Assembly: GCF_012427705.1 (NCBI RefSeq)
Contig: NZ_CP048602.1
Coordinates: forward strand, 1,736,001-1,800,000
Reading direction: 5' to 3'
Length of the DNA: 64,000 nt
From: Vreelandella piezotolerans
GTDB taxonomy: Bacteria; Pseudomonadota; Gammaproteobacteria; Pseudomonadales; Halomonadaceae
The notes under the pieces were generated by a model. It saw nothing but the letters and a program-made list of their open reading frames with translations, did no database searches and was not told where the DNA came from. The translations under genes were made by a program, and so were the position numbers. This document shows, one piece after another, positions 31,165 through 39,545 of this stretch. The stretch's first letter is position 1; the number at the start of each line of letters is the position of its first letter.

Positions 31165-31389
31165 TCAGTCGTTATCGTCACTGTCTGCGTTAGGGAGTTC
31201 TCCCGGTTTACGATAGCGAACGCCGTCAGCACGAGGCTCTTCGTACCGGCGATTCTCATCTTCAGCGACGACGCCCAATACGGTTTCCTGAGAGCCGTCT
31301 GGCCATGTGTAAGTCGTGCATCCAGTGAGCAAGAGAGAGGAAAGCATGACGATGCAGACGCGCTGTGCGACGCCACGATGCTTGGGCAT
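31165..31389 (-). CDS. small predicted lipoprotein, 74 aa
   Basis: A short secreted protein: basic start (MPKHRGVAQR), hydrophobic core (VCIVMLSSLL) and lipobox LLTGC near residue 24, so a 51-residue lipoprotein after cleavage. The mature part is hydrophilic, with TYTWPDGSQETVLGVV and an acidic tail ending in DSDDND. The Asp/Glu-rich end gives no function. The start at 31389 is chosen for the GGAG ribosome site 6 bases ahead. It converges with hrpB, 14 bases away, and no terminator is visible between them. I do not recognise a named family. The 31390-31628 interval to the next gene holds its promoter region and nothing else I can name. Confidence 0.65.
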   Translation of the reverse strand: MPKHRGVAQRVCIVMLSSLLLTGCTTYTWPDGSQETVLGVVAEDENRRYEEPRADGVRYRKPGELPNADSDDND

Positions 31390-31628
31390 AGAAGACTCCA
31401 TTGACAGTCCATTGCGGTAGCGACAAATGTTCGACAAGTGTGAATGGACCCAGGTTTTGCCGCAAGCTTATTCATAGCAAAGTGCTGCTGTTATGACTGA
31501 TCATGCGTGGCTGCTTGAATTTCGAGCCGCAGCAAGATGCTCAAAATTGCCTATCATCAACGGTAGGCGGGTGCTCTAACACAGCGGCCGAACGCAATGT
31601 GACATGCCTGAGCAATGAGGGAGTAGCT

Positions 31629-31802
31629 ATGTGGTCAGTCATCAAGTCGGTGCTGGCAGCGCTGATCGGCGTTCAGAATGACCGTCAACGGCAGCACGAT
31701 TTTTCGAATGGCAAGCCTGCTGCGTTCATTTTCACGGCGATCGTCGTCACGTTGTTGTTCGTTCTGGTGCTAGCGAGCATAGCAATGTTTGCCGCGGGGT
31801 GA
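31629..31802 (+). CDS. DUF2970 small membrane protein, 57 aa
   Basis: A tiny protein with the DUF2970 pattern: WSVIKSVLAALIGVQ, a basic-acidic segment with DRQRQHDF, then one hydrophobic helix (AFIFTAIVVTLLFVLVLASI). The longer open frame upstream lacks a ribosome site. The ATG at 31629 follows GAGGGAG. DUF2970 genes commonly sit next to cytochrome c oxidase genes in Gammaproteobacteria, and here coxB follows 125 bases later. Function is unknown; a role in oxidase assembly or stability is only inferred from position. Confidence 0.75.
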   Translation: MWSVIKSVLAALIGVQNDRQRQHDFSNGKPAAFIFTAIVVTLLFVLVLASIAMFAAG

Positions 31803-31927
31803 ATCGTTGAGAAACATCACGCTTGCAGTGCGTGACGAATGCCATTTGTTTTCTATACTCACAAGACATCACTTCATCCTGACCTAATAAACGGGATGGC
31901 GAGAACAACAATAAAAAGGAGGCTGCT

Positions 31928-33043
31928 ATGCACCTACCGTGGCGATGGCTTCTCACCATGACCAGTGTCGCAAGTATCTCCCAGGCCCAGGCCAGCAGCT
32001 GGAACATGCCGGTCGGTGTCACCGATATTAGCCGCGATATTTTTGGCCTTCACATGACCATTTTTTGGGTGTGTGTGGTGATTGGCGTGATCGTTTTCGG
32101 TGTGATGTTTTACTCCTTGTTTCGCTATCGCCATGCCAAGGGCGCCAAAGCGGCAAGTTTTCATGAACATACCTCCGTAGAAGTGCTATGGACGGCCATC
32201 CCGATTTTGATATTGGTGGGTATGGCAGTGCCAGCAACGGCGACACTGAAGAACATGTATGATGCTTCCGAAGCCGACCTGGATATCATGATTACGGGGC
32301 AGCAGTGGCGCTGGCGCTACGAATATTTAGGTGAAGATATTGCATTCACCTCCAACCTTAGTACCAGTCGCGAGCAAATCCGTGGAGAGGCCGAGCGAGA
32401 CGAGCATTACCTGCTTGATGTAGACGAGCCTCTCGTGCTTCCTATCAATCGTAAAGTCCGCTTTTTGATGACATCCGATGATGTCATCCACTCCTGGTGG
32501 GTGCCGGCGCTGGCCGTCAAACAGGATACGATCCCAGGCTTTATCAACGAAAACTGGGTGCAGATCAACGAGCCTGGCATATACCGCGGCCAGTGTGCCG
32601 AGCTATGTGGGGTGAATCATGGCTTCATGCCCATCGTGGTTCATGCCATGGAGGAAGCGGAGTACGAGACGTGGCTCGAAGAGCGTAAAGCGGCAGCCGA
32701 GCAGGAAGCCATGGGTATCGATCGTGAATGGGCACTCGATGAGTTGATGGTACGTGGCGAAACCGTTTATCAATCGATATGTTCCTCTTGCCATCAAAGT
32801 GAAGGTCAAGGGGCGCCTCCTGCCTTCCCGGCGCTGGCGGGCAACGATCAGCTGATCGACGACCAGGACTGGCATTTAGACCGAGTCATTAACGGTGTGT
32901 CGGGGGCGGCCATGCCCGCTTTTCGAAGTACGCTCAATCCAGTAGAGATAGCCGCTGTAGTCACGTTCACGCGGAATGCTTGGGGAAATGATACGGGGGA
33001 TGCTGTTCAGCCTGCGACAGTGGCCGAACGTATTGCGCAATAA
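31928..33043 (+). CDS. coxB: cytochrome c oxidase subunit II with fused cytochrome c domain
   Basis: Takes electrons from cytochrome c and passes them through the CuA centre to subunit I. The 371-residue protein has a signal peptide (to about residue 25), two membrane helices (about 45-68 and 90-112), a cupredoxin CuA domain with the ligand segment GQCAELCGVNHGFM (near 222), and a C-terminal cytochrome c domain with CSSCH (near 286) and a distal Met (near GAAMPAF). The fused haem makes this a caa3-type oxidase. An AAAAGGAGG ribosome site precedes the ATG. It opens coxB-ctaD-ctaG-coxC. Confidence 0.95.
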   Translation: MHLPWRWLLTMTSVASISQAQASSWNMPVGVTDISRDIFGLHMTIFWVCVVIGVIVFGVMFYSLFRYRHAKGAKAASFHEHTSVEVLWTAIPILILVGMAVPATATLKNMYDASEADLDIMITGQQWRWRYEYLGEDIAFTSNLSTSREQIRGEAERDEHYLLDVDEPLVLPINRKVRFLMTSDDVIHSWWVPALAVKQDTIPGFINENWVQINEPGIYRGQCAELCGVNHGFMPIVVHAMEEAEYETWLEERKAAAEQEAMGIDREWALDELMVRGETVYQSICSSCHQSEGQGAPPAFPALAGNDQLIDDQDWHLDRVINGVSGAAMPAFRSTLNPVEIAAVVTFTRNAWGNDTGDAVQPATVAERIAQ

Positions 33044-33097
33044 GTGAAGCGTTAAACACCATCTTCCAATACAACGATAAAGTACGCGGAGAGACTC

Positions 33098-34747
33098 ATG
33101 GCGCCGAAACTTCCTCCACACAACCCCCTGCAACACAGTTCAACGGCCGTCGCGGGTGGTCAGTCGCATGAAGGCCATGCGCATCATACTCCGCCGAAAG
33201 GCCTATTAAGGTGGTTGCTGACTACCAATCATAAAGAGATTGGGTCGCTTTATCTGATTTTCTCGCTGACGATGTTTTTCGTGGGTGGCATTTTTGCGCT
33301 GGTGGTGAGAGCCGAGCTGTTTCAACCGGGATTGCAGCTGGTCGAGCCTGAGTTTTTCAATCAAATGACCACCATGCACGGTTTGATCATGGTGTTTGCA
33401 GCCGTGATGCCCGCTTTTACCGGATTGGCCAACTGGATGATACCGCTACAAATTGGCGCGCCCGACATGGCGCTTCCACGGCTCAATAACTTCAGCTTTT
33501 GGCTCTTGCCCGTTGCCTTTGCGCTGCTGCTTTCCACGTTATTGATGCCAGGCGGTGGCCCTAATTTCGGTTGGACGTTTTATGCTCCCTTATCGACGAC
33601 TTATGCGCCTGCGTCCACGACGTTTTTTATTCTAGCGCTGCATATCGCGGGGATTAGTTCGATTTTAGGTGCGATCAACATCATCGCGACGATTCTCAAT
33701 ATGCGAGCCCCTGGCATGCGCATGATGGACATGCCGCTGTTCGTTTGGACATGGCTGATAACCGCTTTTCTGCTAATTGCGGTGATGCCGGTGTTGGCAG
33801 GGGTCATTACCATGATGTTGATGGACATCAATTTCGGTACCAGTTTCTTCGATGCCGCGGGCGGAGGAGACCCCGTACTATTTCAACATTTGTTCTGGTT
33901 CTTCGGACACCCCGAAGTCTACATCATGATATTACCAGCGTTTGGTATCGTGTCGGCCATCATTCCAACGTTTGCGCGTAAACCACTGTTTGGGTATGCC
34001 TCGATGGTGTACGCCACCGCAGCCATCGCCCTGCTATCTTTTTTAGTATGGGCGCATCATATGTTCATCGTAGGTCTACCGCTGACCGCTGAGCTGTTTT
34101 TCATGTACTCCACGATGCTCATTGCCGTGCCTACTGGGGTCAAGGTGTTTAACTGGGTGACCACGTTGTTTCGTGGCTCGATCAGTTTTGAACCACCTAT
34201 GCTGTTTGCGCTGGCATTCGTCGTCCTGTTTACCATTGGCGGTTTTTCAGGACTGATGCTGGCCATTGCGCCAGCGGATTTTCAGTACCACGACACCTAT
34301 TTTGTGGTTGCCCATTTTCATTACGTCCTCGTGCCTGGCGCTATTTTTGCCATCATGGCAGGCGTTTATTACTGGTTGCCAAAATGGACGGGCCACTATC
34401 CCAATGAGCGGTTGGCGCAATGCCATTTCTGGTGCTCCATCATTGGCGTCAACCTGACGTTTTTCCCCATGCACTTTGCCGGTTTGGCCGGTATGCCCAG
34501 ACGTATTCCCGATTACGCCTTGCAGTTTGCAGATTTCAACTTGCTATCGAGCATCGGAGCGTTTTTCTTTGGGGCCTCTCAGCTACTGTTCGTCTTGGTT
34601 ATCGTGCTGTGCGTTCGAGGAGGGCAAAAAGCACCCGCGAAAGCTTGGGAGGGCGCGGTGGATCTAGAATGGAGCGTGCCAAGTCCTGCTCCGCTGCATA
34701 CATTTGAAACGCCACCTGTCTTTCACCGTGCTCAAACCCACGAATAA
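33098..34747 (+). CDS. ctaD: cytochrome c oxidase subunit I
   Basis: Catalytic subunit with haem a and the haem a3-CuB site, an integral membrane protein of 549 residues with 12 helices. Key ligands are visible: [11 protein letters not shown] (haem a His, near residue 92), [15 protein letters not shown] (CuB His, the K-path Tyr crosslink and proton-path Glu, near 265), [11 protein letters not shown] (CuB His pair, near 317) and [14 protein letters not shown] (haem His pair, near 400). The His-rich N-terminus ([13 protein letters not shown]) precedes the first helix. GGAGAG precedes the start. Confidence 0.96.
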   Translation: MAPKLPPHNPLQHSSTAVAGGQSHEGHAHHTPPKGLLRWLLTTNHKEIGSLYLIFSLTMFFVGGIFALVVRAELFQPGLQLVEPEFFNQMTTMHGLIMVFAAVMPAFTGLANWMIPLQIGAPDMALPRLNNFSFWLLPVAFALLLSTLLMPGGGPNFGWTFYAPLSTTYAPASTTFFILALHIAGISSILGAINIIATILNMRAPGMRMMDMPLFVWTWLITAFLLIAVMPVLAGVITMMLMDINFGTSFFDAAGGGDPVLFQHLFWFFGHPEVYIMILPAFGIVSAIIPTFARKPLFGYASMVYATAAIALLSFLVWAHHMFIVGLPLTAELFFMYSTMLIAVPTGVKVFNWVTTLFRGSISFEPPMLFALAFVVLFTIGGFSGLMLAIAPADFQYHDTYFVVAHFHYVLVPGAIFAIMAGVYYWLPKWTGHYPNERLAQCHFWCSIIGVNLTFFPMHFAGLAGMPRRIPDYALQFADFNLLSSIGAFFFGASQLLFVLVIVLCVRGGQKAPAKAWEGAVDLEWSVPSPAPLHTFETPPVFHRAQTHE

Positions 34748-34781
34748 GCGGTGAGCGCTGCATTAGATCGAGGGGATTAAC

Positions 34782-35366
34782 ATGGGCATAGATCGAGCTC
34801 AAAGAGACGGTGTGAATAAGACGGTCATTCGCAGCGTTGCCGCCCTGCTTGGGATGTTCGCTTTTGCCTTTGCGTTAGTGCCCCTTTACGACGTGTTCTG
34901 CAAAGTGACGGGATTGAATGGCAAGGTCGATACGACTGCTCAGGCCATTGTTCATGAGGAGGTCGATCAGACGCGTTTCGTCATGGTTCAATTCATTACC
35001 CGCGGCAGTGCAGGCTTACCCTGGCAAATGAGTGTCGCAACGCGGCAAATGCGCGTTCATCCCGGGCAAACGGCAGAGGTAGATTTTACTTTCACCAACA
35101 ACAGTGCCATAGAAAGCTGGGGGCGGGCGGTGCCTAGTGTGTCTCCCTCCAGTGCCACGACGCATTTACGCAAGGTCAGCTGTTTCTGTTTTCAAGAGCA
35201 GCAGTTGCAGGGAGAGGAGCGACTCACGATTCCTCTGGTATTTCAGTTAGCGAAAGACTTACCCGAAGAGATCAATACGATCACGTTGGTATACACCCTT
35301 TATCCGGTACAGCGGACGCCGCTGCAAACGGCCTATAATAATCACTTGGCGGGGGATAACACATGA
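34782..35366 (+). CDS. ctaG: cytochrome c oxidase assembly protein CtaG/Cox11
   Basis: Delivers copper to the CuB site of subunit I. The 194-residue protein has one N-terminal membrane anchor (about residues 14-36, VAALLGMFAFAFALVPLY) followed by VFCKVTGLNG and a periplasmic immunoglobulin-like domain. The copper motif CFCF sits near residue 131, with the downstream PLVF segment. GAGGGG precedes the ATG. Its stop overlaps the coxC start as ATGA. Position between subunits I and III is standard. Confidence 0.94.
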   Translation: MGIDRAQRDGVNKTVIRSVAALLGMFAFAFALVPLYDVFCKVTGLNGKVDTTAQAIVHEEVDQTRFVMVQFITRGSAGLPWQMSVATRQMRVHPGQTAEVDFTFTNNSAIESWGRAVPSVSPSSATTHLRKVSCFCFQEQQLQGEERLTIPLVFQLAKDLPEEINTITLVYTLYPVQRTPLQTAYNNHLAGDNT

Positions 35367-36223
35367 GCAGCGGCAGCTACTACGTTCCTGCTACCAGTCG
35401 GTGGCCCATTTTAGGTTCATTGGCCCTGGGTGCCTTGATGTTAGGGATCGGCATCCAATTGGTATACGACACGGGAGCGCCTCTGCTTGTCATTGGGTTA
35501 GTAGGGGTCGTCAGCGTCATGGGGCTATGGTTTCGGGATGTGATCCATGAGTCGATGGGCGGTCTCTACGATGCGCAAATGGACCGGTCATTTCGATGGG
35601 GCATGGGCTGGTTCATCTTCTCAGAAGTCATGTTTTTCGCCGCCTTTTTTGGCGCTTTGTTCTATATCAGAACGTTCACGTTGCCCTGGCTAGGAGGAGA
35701 AGGCGCCAAGGGTGTTTCGGCCTTGCTCTGGCCTGATTTCGTACCCCAATGGCCACTTCTCAACCCACCTGATACCTCCGTGTCAGGGCCTACCAGTGTG
35801 CTTAGTCCCTGGCAGCTTCCTCTAGTCAATACGCTGATACTCGTTACGTCCAGTATCACGCTGACCGTTGCGCATGAGGCGCTCAAGCTGGGTGAGCGAC
35901 AAACGTGTCGTAATTGGTTAGCAGGGACAGTATTGCTAGGTCTCTGCTTCATCGTCATTCAAGGGGTCGAGTATTACGAGGCCTACCATCACTATGGGAT
36001 TACCCTGGAGGCTGGGATTTTTGGCGCTACTTTCTTCATTTTGACCGGGTTTCATGGCCTTCACGTAATCATTGGTACGCTCATCTTGGCCAGCATGCTA
36101 ATTAGGATCATCAAAGGGCATTTTGCTAATGACCACCACTTTGGCTTCGAAGCATCCTGCTGGTATTGGCACTTCGTCGATGTGGTGTGGGTTGGCCTCT
36201 TCATCTTTGTCTATGTGTTTTAG
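35363..36223 (+). CDS. coxC: cytochrome c oxidase subunit III
   Basis: Integral subunit of 286 residues with seven membrane helices. It contains the conserved FSEVMFFAAFFGALFY segment (near residue 88), EALKLGERQ and QGVEYYEAYHH in the middle, and the C-terminal TGFHGLHVIIGT (near 230) and WYWHFVDVVWVGLF. It overlaps ctaG by 4 bases. It ends 4 bases before the convergent DUF2909 gene, with no terminator visible between them. Confidence 0.95.
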   Translation: MSSGSYYVPATSRWPILGSLALGALMLGIGIQLVYDTGAPLLVIGLVGVVSVMGLWFRDVIHESMGGLYDAQMDRSFRWGMGWFIFSEVMFFAAFFGALFYIRTFTLPWLGGEGAKGVSALLWPDFVPQWPLLNPPDTSVSGPTSVLSPWQLPLVNTLILVTSSITLTVAHEALKLGERQTCRNWLAGTVLLGLCFIVIQGVEYYEAYHHYGITLEAGIFGATFFILTGFHGLHVIIGTLILASMLIRIIKGHFANDHHFGFEASCWYWHFVDVVWVGLFIFVYVF

Positions 36224-36227
36224 TGCG

Positions 36228-36419
36228 TTACCCAAGCTCGCCAGATAAAAAGCCAATAAGTAGCAGCGCGATGAGTAGGCAGGTGAGAGCGATACGCCAT
36301 TTTAACGATATGAGTAGACGCCTTGAGGTGCTGTCATCTCGTAGCAAAAAGCCTGCTCCTGCGGCAAGACTGGCGACGATTCCAATAAACACGACGGCAA
36401 TGAGTAGTTTTAAAAACAT
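36228..36419 (-). CDS. DUF2909 twin-transmembrane protein, 63 aa
   Basis: A 63-residue protein made of two hydrophobic helices (about residues 3-24 and 40-60) joined by a charged loop containing LRDDSTSRR, the DUF2909 pattern. The ATG at 36419 is preferred to an upstream TTG. On the complementary strand the SURF1 start at 36418 shares the same CATG, so the two starts overlap and each promoter would lie inside the other gene. Members of this family sit between coxC and SURF1 in pseudomonads too. Function is unknown; an oxidase-related role is inferred from position. Confidence 0.75.
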   Translation of the reverse strand: MFLKLLIAVVFIGIVASLAAGAGFLLRDDSTSRRLLISLKWRIALTCLLIALLLIGFLSGELG

Positions 36420-37125
36420 GATCAAGCCCTCTCGTTATCCAGTGAGATTCTATGCCTGGTATTTGTTTTGGTCTGTCGTGGTGACGCTTGGCATTCTGTT
36501 GGGACTATGGCAGTGGGAGCGGGCCGATGACAAGCGCGATTTACTGGCCAGCAGGGCCGCGGCTCCGTCAATGATCGAGCCCGTCGATACACCATCAGAC
36601 GGGGCGCAAGTATATCTTCGAGGCAGGTATCTGCCGCAACACACGCTCTATCTGGATAATCGTATGGCCTCTGGACGCTTAGGCGTGGCGGTGCTGACGC
36701 CGCTGAGAGACATGAATGGTCAACTGTGGTTGGTTCAACGCGGTTTTTTGGAGACGGGGTTTAGTAGAGACGCGCCTCATGTGTCGACTCCCGAAGGCGT
36801 CATCGACGTGTCGGGCGAGTGGCAGAAAGCGCAAGCACAAGGCCCCCTTTATGGGGCTAACCAGGAGGGCGTACGCCTTCAGCAGCTAAGTCTCGCGCCT
36901 TGGGAAGGGGCTTTGGGCGAATTCAGCCATCATGGCTGGCTGCATGCAGAGCAAGGGGACGGTGTGTTAACGCCATGGTGGGAGGCAAGCGTTATGCCAG
37001 CAAGCCGTCATGTTGGCTATGCTGTTCAGTGGTGGGCCTTGGCATTGACGGCTTTCGTCATCATGCTGTTTGGCGGACATCGCCTAGCGGCTGATCGTCG
37101 CGAGCATTATGAAAGAGGACGTTAA
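36418..37125 (+). CDS. SURF1 family cytochrome oxidase biogenesis protein
   Basis: Assists haem a insertion and oxidase assembly. About 235 residues: an N-terminal membrane helix (about 13-35, WYLFWSVVVTLGILLGLWQW) followed by the WERADDKRDLL segment, a periplasmic domain with the SURF1 signatures LRGRYLPQHTLYLDNR (near 60) and WLVQRGFLETG (near 100), and a C-terminal helix with the GYAVQWWALAL motif (near 200). The ATG at 36418 is chosen; one at 36400 is also in frame and neither has a strong ribosome site. Longer upstream reading into coxC is not credible. The next gene starts immediately after its stop. Confidence 0.9.
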   Translation: MIKPSRYPVRFYAWYLFWSVVVTLGILLGLWQWERADDKRDLLASRAAAPSMIEPVDTPSDGAQVYLRGRYLPQHTLYLDNRMASGRLGVAVLTPLRDMNGQLWLVQRGFLETGFSRDAPHVSTPEGVIDVSGEWQKAQAQGPLYGANQEGVRLQQLSLAPWEGALGEFSHHGWLHAEQGDGVLTPWWEASVMPASRHVGYAVQWWALALTAFVIMLFGGHRLAADRREHYERGR

Positions 37126-37126
37126 T

Positions 37127-37633
37127 ATGCAGTCTCACCGTCCAGTACGTTATCCCAGAATCAAGCTGCTATGTTTGTTCGTGATCTTTGCTGCGCCGAT
37201 CGTCACTGCCTGGGGGATGTTAACGTGGCAAGTCGGTATTCCGCAGGCGCATACGGCTCATGGACAAGTCATCCTAGATGTTCCCCCATTGCGACAGTGG
37301 CCGCTGGCGGTGAGTGCCCCCTCTTCAGAACGGTGGACCCTGGTATTTGACTGCAGTAGCCAATGCGAAGAAAAGCAGGACGCACTTTGGCGCCTACACC
37401 GTGCCTTAGGGCGTGAGGCGCCGCGACTGCAGCGGTTGAGGATTGGTGGGGAGACCACTGCACTGCCAGGCGAGGTGGTGACAAAATGGCAACATTCTCC
37501 TTCTTGGGGGGGTGAAAACCGCATGTGGTTGTTCGATCCGATGGGCAGGCCAGCGCTCTCTTTTAGTGACGAAACGGCTACGGCCGACATCCTGGATGAC
37601 ATACGTCACCTGTTTAAAGTCAATCCAATATAG
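37127..37633 (+). CDS. hypothetical membrane-anchored protein of the cox cluster, 168 aa
   Basis: I do not recognise a named family. The protein has one N-terminal membrane helix (about residues 13-35, LLCLFVIFAAPIVTAWGML) and a periplasmic domain. Residues about 75-90 contain VFDCSSQCEE, a CxxxC pair like that of SCO/thioredoxin-fold copper proteins, and the C-terminus has MWLFDPMGRPALSF, a strand pattern also seen in that fold. A copper or redox role in CuA assembly is therefore possible; no separate sco gene is present in the cluster. The ATG at 37127 has AGAGGA 7 bases ahead and follows the SURF1 stop by one base. Pseudomonads have an unnamed gene in this place. Confidence 0.7.
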   Translation: MQSHRPVRYPRIKLLCLFVIFAAPIVTAWGMLTWQVGIPQAHTAHGQVILDVPPLRQWPLAVSAPSSERWTLVFDCSSQCEEKQDALWRLHRALGREAPRLQRLRIGGETTALPGEVVTKWQHSPSWGGENRMWLFDPMGRPALSFSDETATADILDDIRHLFKVNPI

Positions 37634-37669
37634 CCTTTGCTCGGCTAGTTTTAGCCGTAAGGAAGCTCG

Positions 37670-38722
37670 ATGCATAGCTACTCACAGCGCCTTGACTGGC
37701 TTGTAAGGTTGACGTTAGCAGGTACGTTACTGACTACCTGTGTGATATTGGTAGGTGCGTGGACCCGTTTGGTCGACGCAGGATTAGGCTGCCCTGACTG
37801 GCCTGGTTGTTATGGCAAACTCATTGTTCCCGATAGTGATCATGCGGCGCTTCGACATCCTGATGCTCCTTTAGAGCCCTTCAAAGCCTGGGTAGAGATG
37901 GCTCACCGCTATGTAGCCAGTTTATTGGGCTTGATTGTGCTCACCATCGTGGCAATGGGGTGGTCACTGCGCAAACGTCCAGAATATCCATGGCGACTTA
38001 GCTTGGCGTTACTGATCGTTATTCTCGTTCAGGGCGCGTTTGGTGCGTTTACCGTTACTCTTAAGTTGTGGCCACAGGTTGTCACGCTGCATTTGCTCGG
38101 AGGATTGAGTGTTTTGATGCTGTTTTTCTGGCTGCATCTTCGGTTGCGCAGGGCGTGGCGCAACAAAGGTGGTGCAGCCAGGGCTGGCAATCTTCTCTGG
38201 TACGTAGCGGGAGCCGCGCTGGTGCTTCAGCTGGCGCTGGGAGGCTGGGTCACTAGTAACTATGCGGGTATTGCTTGCCAAGGGTTTCCGACCTGCAACA
38301 CGCAGTGGTGGCCAGCCATGGACCTCAGTGAAGGGTTTCATCTAACGCAAACGGTGGGGCCTAGTTACTTGCACGGGCAGCTCCATGCCGATGCGCGCAC
38401 GGCGATCCATATGGTTCATCGATTGGGCGCTCTTTTATTAGGAGGGCTATTGTTACTGCTTTGGTGGCGTTATCGGGGCCTACAGCCGGTGAGTAATGCC
38501 TTGGTGGGTGTGCTCATCGCTTATGGCCTCCAGGTAGGGCTGGGGATTGCGAATGTCTTGTTGTGGCTGCCTTTATGGCTGGCCTTACTACACACCGCTG
38601 GCGCCGTAGGACTTGCCTTGAGCCTTGGGTGGGCTTGGTGGTGTTGGCGATATCGTACCGGTGTTCAAGTGGTGGCGTCTTCTTTGTCCCAGGCGGACAA
38701 GCTGCATTCACGTTTTAGCTAA
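37670..38722 (+). CDS. ctaA: haem A synthase (CtaA/Cox15)
   Basis: Oxidises haem O to haem A for the aa3-type oxidase. The 350-residue protein has eight membrane helices in two halves. Conserved features are GAWTRLVDAGLGCPDWPGC (near residue 30), EMAHRYVASLLG (near 76), a His in VTLHLLGGLSV (near 140), GGWVTSNYAGIACQGFPTC (near 190) and the second His pair IHMVHRLGALLLG (near 247). AAGGAAG precedes the ATG. The usual next gene, ctaB for haem O synthase, is not in the window. Confidence 0.94.
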   Translation: MHSYSQRLDWLVRLTLAGTLLTTCVILVGAWTRLVDAGLGCPDWPGCYGKLIVPDSDHAALRHPDAPLEPFKAWVEMAHRYVASLLGLIVLTIVAMGWSLRKRPEYPWRLSLALLIVILVQGAFGAFTVTLKLWPQVVTLHLLGGLSVLMLFFWLHLRLRRAWRNKGGAARAGNLLWYVAGAALVLQLALGGWVTSNYAGIACQGFPTCNTQWWPAMDLSEGFHLTQTVGPSYLHGQLHADARTAIHMVHRLGALLLGGLLLLLWWRYRGLQPVSNALVGVLIAYGLQVGLGIANVLLWLPLWLALLHTAGAVGLALSLGWAWWCWRYRTGVQVVASSLSQADKLHSRFS

Positions 38723-38831
38723 CCGCGACACTGCCCTTACGACGGCGTGCAAACGACGAATTGGGTTGGTCTACTGATGCTAATTGGGTGTACAATTCTC
38801 GTTAAGCTATTTTATACGTTTCAGGGGCTTT

Positions 38832-39299
38832 ATGAGTTCAACGGTTGCACTTTTACTGTTCGTTGTCGCTGTGCTAATCATCGCCGGGTTGGTCGTCTAC
38901 GCCCATAAATTGCGAAGCGAAGTGAAGCGCCGTGAAGCGTTTAGACTGGAAGAAGAGCGGCGTGCTCAGCAAAACAGCCTAGAAAATCTGGACTACGTGG
39001 TGAGCGCTCTCGTCCAAGAGCAAGTCGACATCACCGAGGGTTCCTGGCGCTGTAAAGTGCTGCTTGAAATCGTCGATCCAAGTCTTTCTGAACGACCTGA
39101 GTTTCAGGCGTTCGCCGAGGTTTATAACCGTACGCGTCATCTTAAGACGCACTCTGCGCGCAAACAGTTGACCCCACGGGAAAGAATGCAAGAGGACAAG
39201 GAAAGGCTAGCTGTGGAAGATGAGATGCGCCCTGCGGTGCTCGCAGCCGCCGCAGAGGTAATTAAATGGCGCGCTAAAGGCCCTTCCGCTCTTCATTAA
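38832..39299 (+). CDS. DUF2489 family protein, 155 aa
   Basis: One N-terminal membrane helix (about residues 3-25, TVALLLFVVAVLIIAGLVVY) is followed by a highly charged, probably coiled-coil segment (KLRSEVKRREAFRLEEERRAQ) and a cytoplasmic-looking helical domain with SARKQLTPRERMQED. This matches the DUF2489 family as I remember it; function is unknown. The ATG at 38832 follows AGGGG. An upstream TACAAT (38791-38796) may be its -10 box, with a poor -35. It lies alone, 109 bases after ctaA. Confidence 0.7.
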   Translation: MSSTVALLLFVVAVLIIAGLVVYAHKLRSEVKRREAFRLEEERRAQQNSLENLDYVVSALVQEQVDITEGSWRCKVLLEIVDPSLSERPEFQAFAEVYNRTRHLKTHSARKQLTPRERMQEDKERLAVEDEMRPAVLAAAAEVIKWRAKGPSALH

Positions 39300-39310
39300 A
39301 AATTTTTAAT
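39295..39310. repeat. 16-bp A/T palindrome at the end of the DUF2489 gene
   Basis: ATTAAAAATTTTTAAT is a perfect palindrome that includes the stop codon. It could act as a weak bidirectional terminator, an UP-like element or a protein site; nothing decides between these. Confidence 0.35.
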
Positions 39311-39487
39311 GCCATCGATGTGAGCTTTGCTATGCTGGTAAGGTCGGTATTGGCAAGAAGTTGATATCTCGGCATTGTTGCCTTCTAACGCTGAAACGTT
39401 AATGATAGGCACCACGTTCAGTTTCACGGGCAGGGGAACCCCGTCCTGGATCAGAACAGCGAAAAATGGATGCTCTCGCCATAAGAA

Positions 39488-39529
39488 GCATTGGATAGAT
39501 TTGGTCTCTAGACCATGTCAGCATTGGAT
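39488..39529 (+). repeat. repeated leader of the OmpA-like lipoprotein gene
   Basis: GCATTGGAT occurs at 39488-39496 and 39521-39529, flanking a dyad TGGTCT-CT-AGACCA (39502-39515). The second copy ends 17 bases before the start codon, next to the ribosome site. It may be a structured 5' leader. Confidence 0.4.
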
Positions 39530-39545
39530 CAAGAAGGAGTCTTGC

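Noticed and set aside
36166..36417. 84-residue N-terminal extension of SURF1 reaching back into coxC
   Set aside because: It overlaps coxC in another frame and lacks a signal or ribosome site; SURF1 proteins begin near their first membrane helix.
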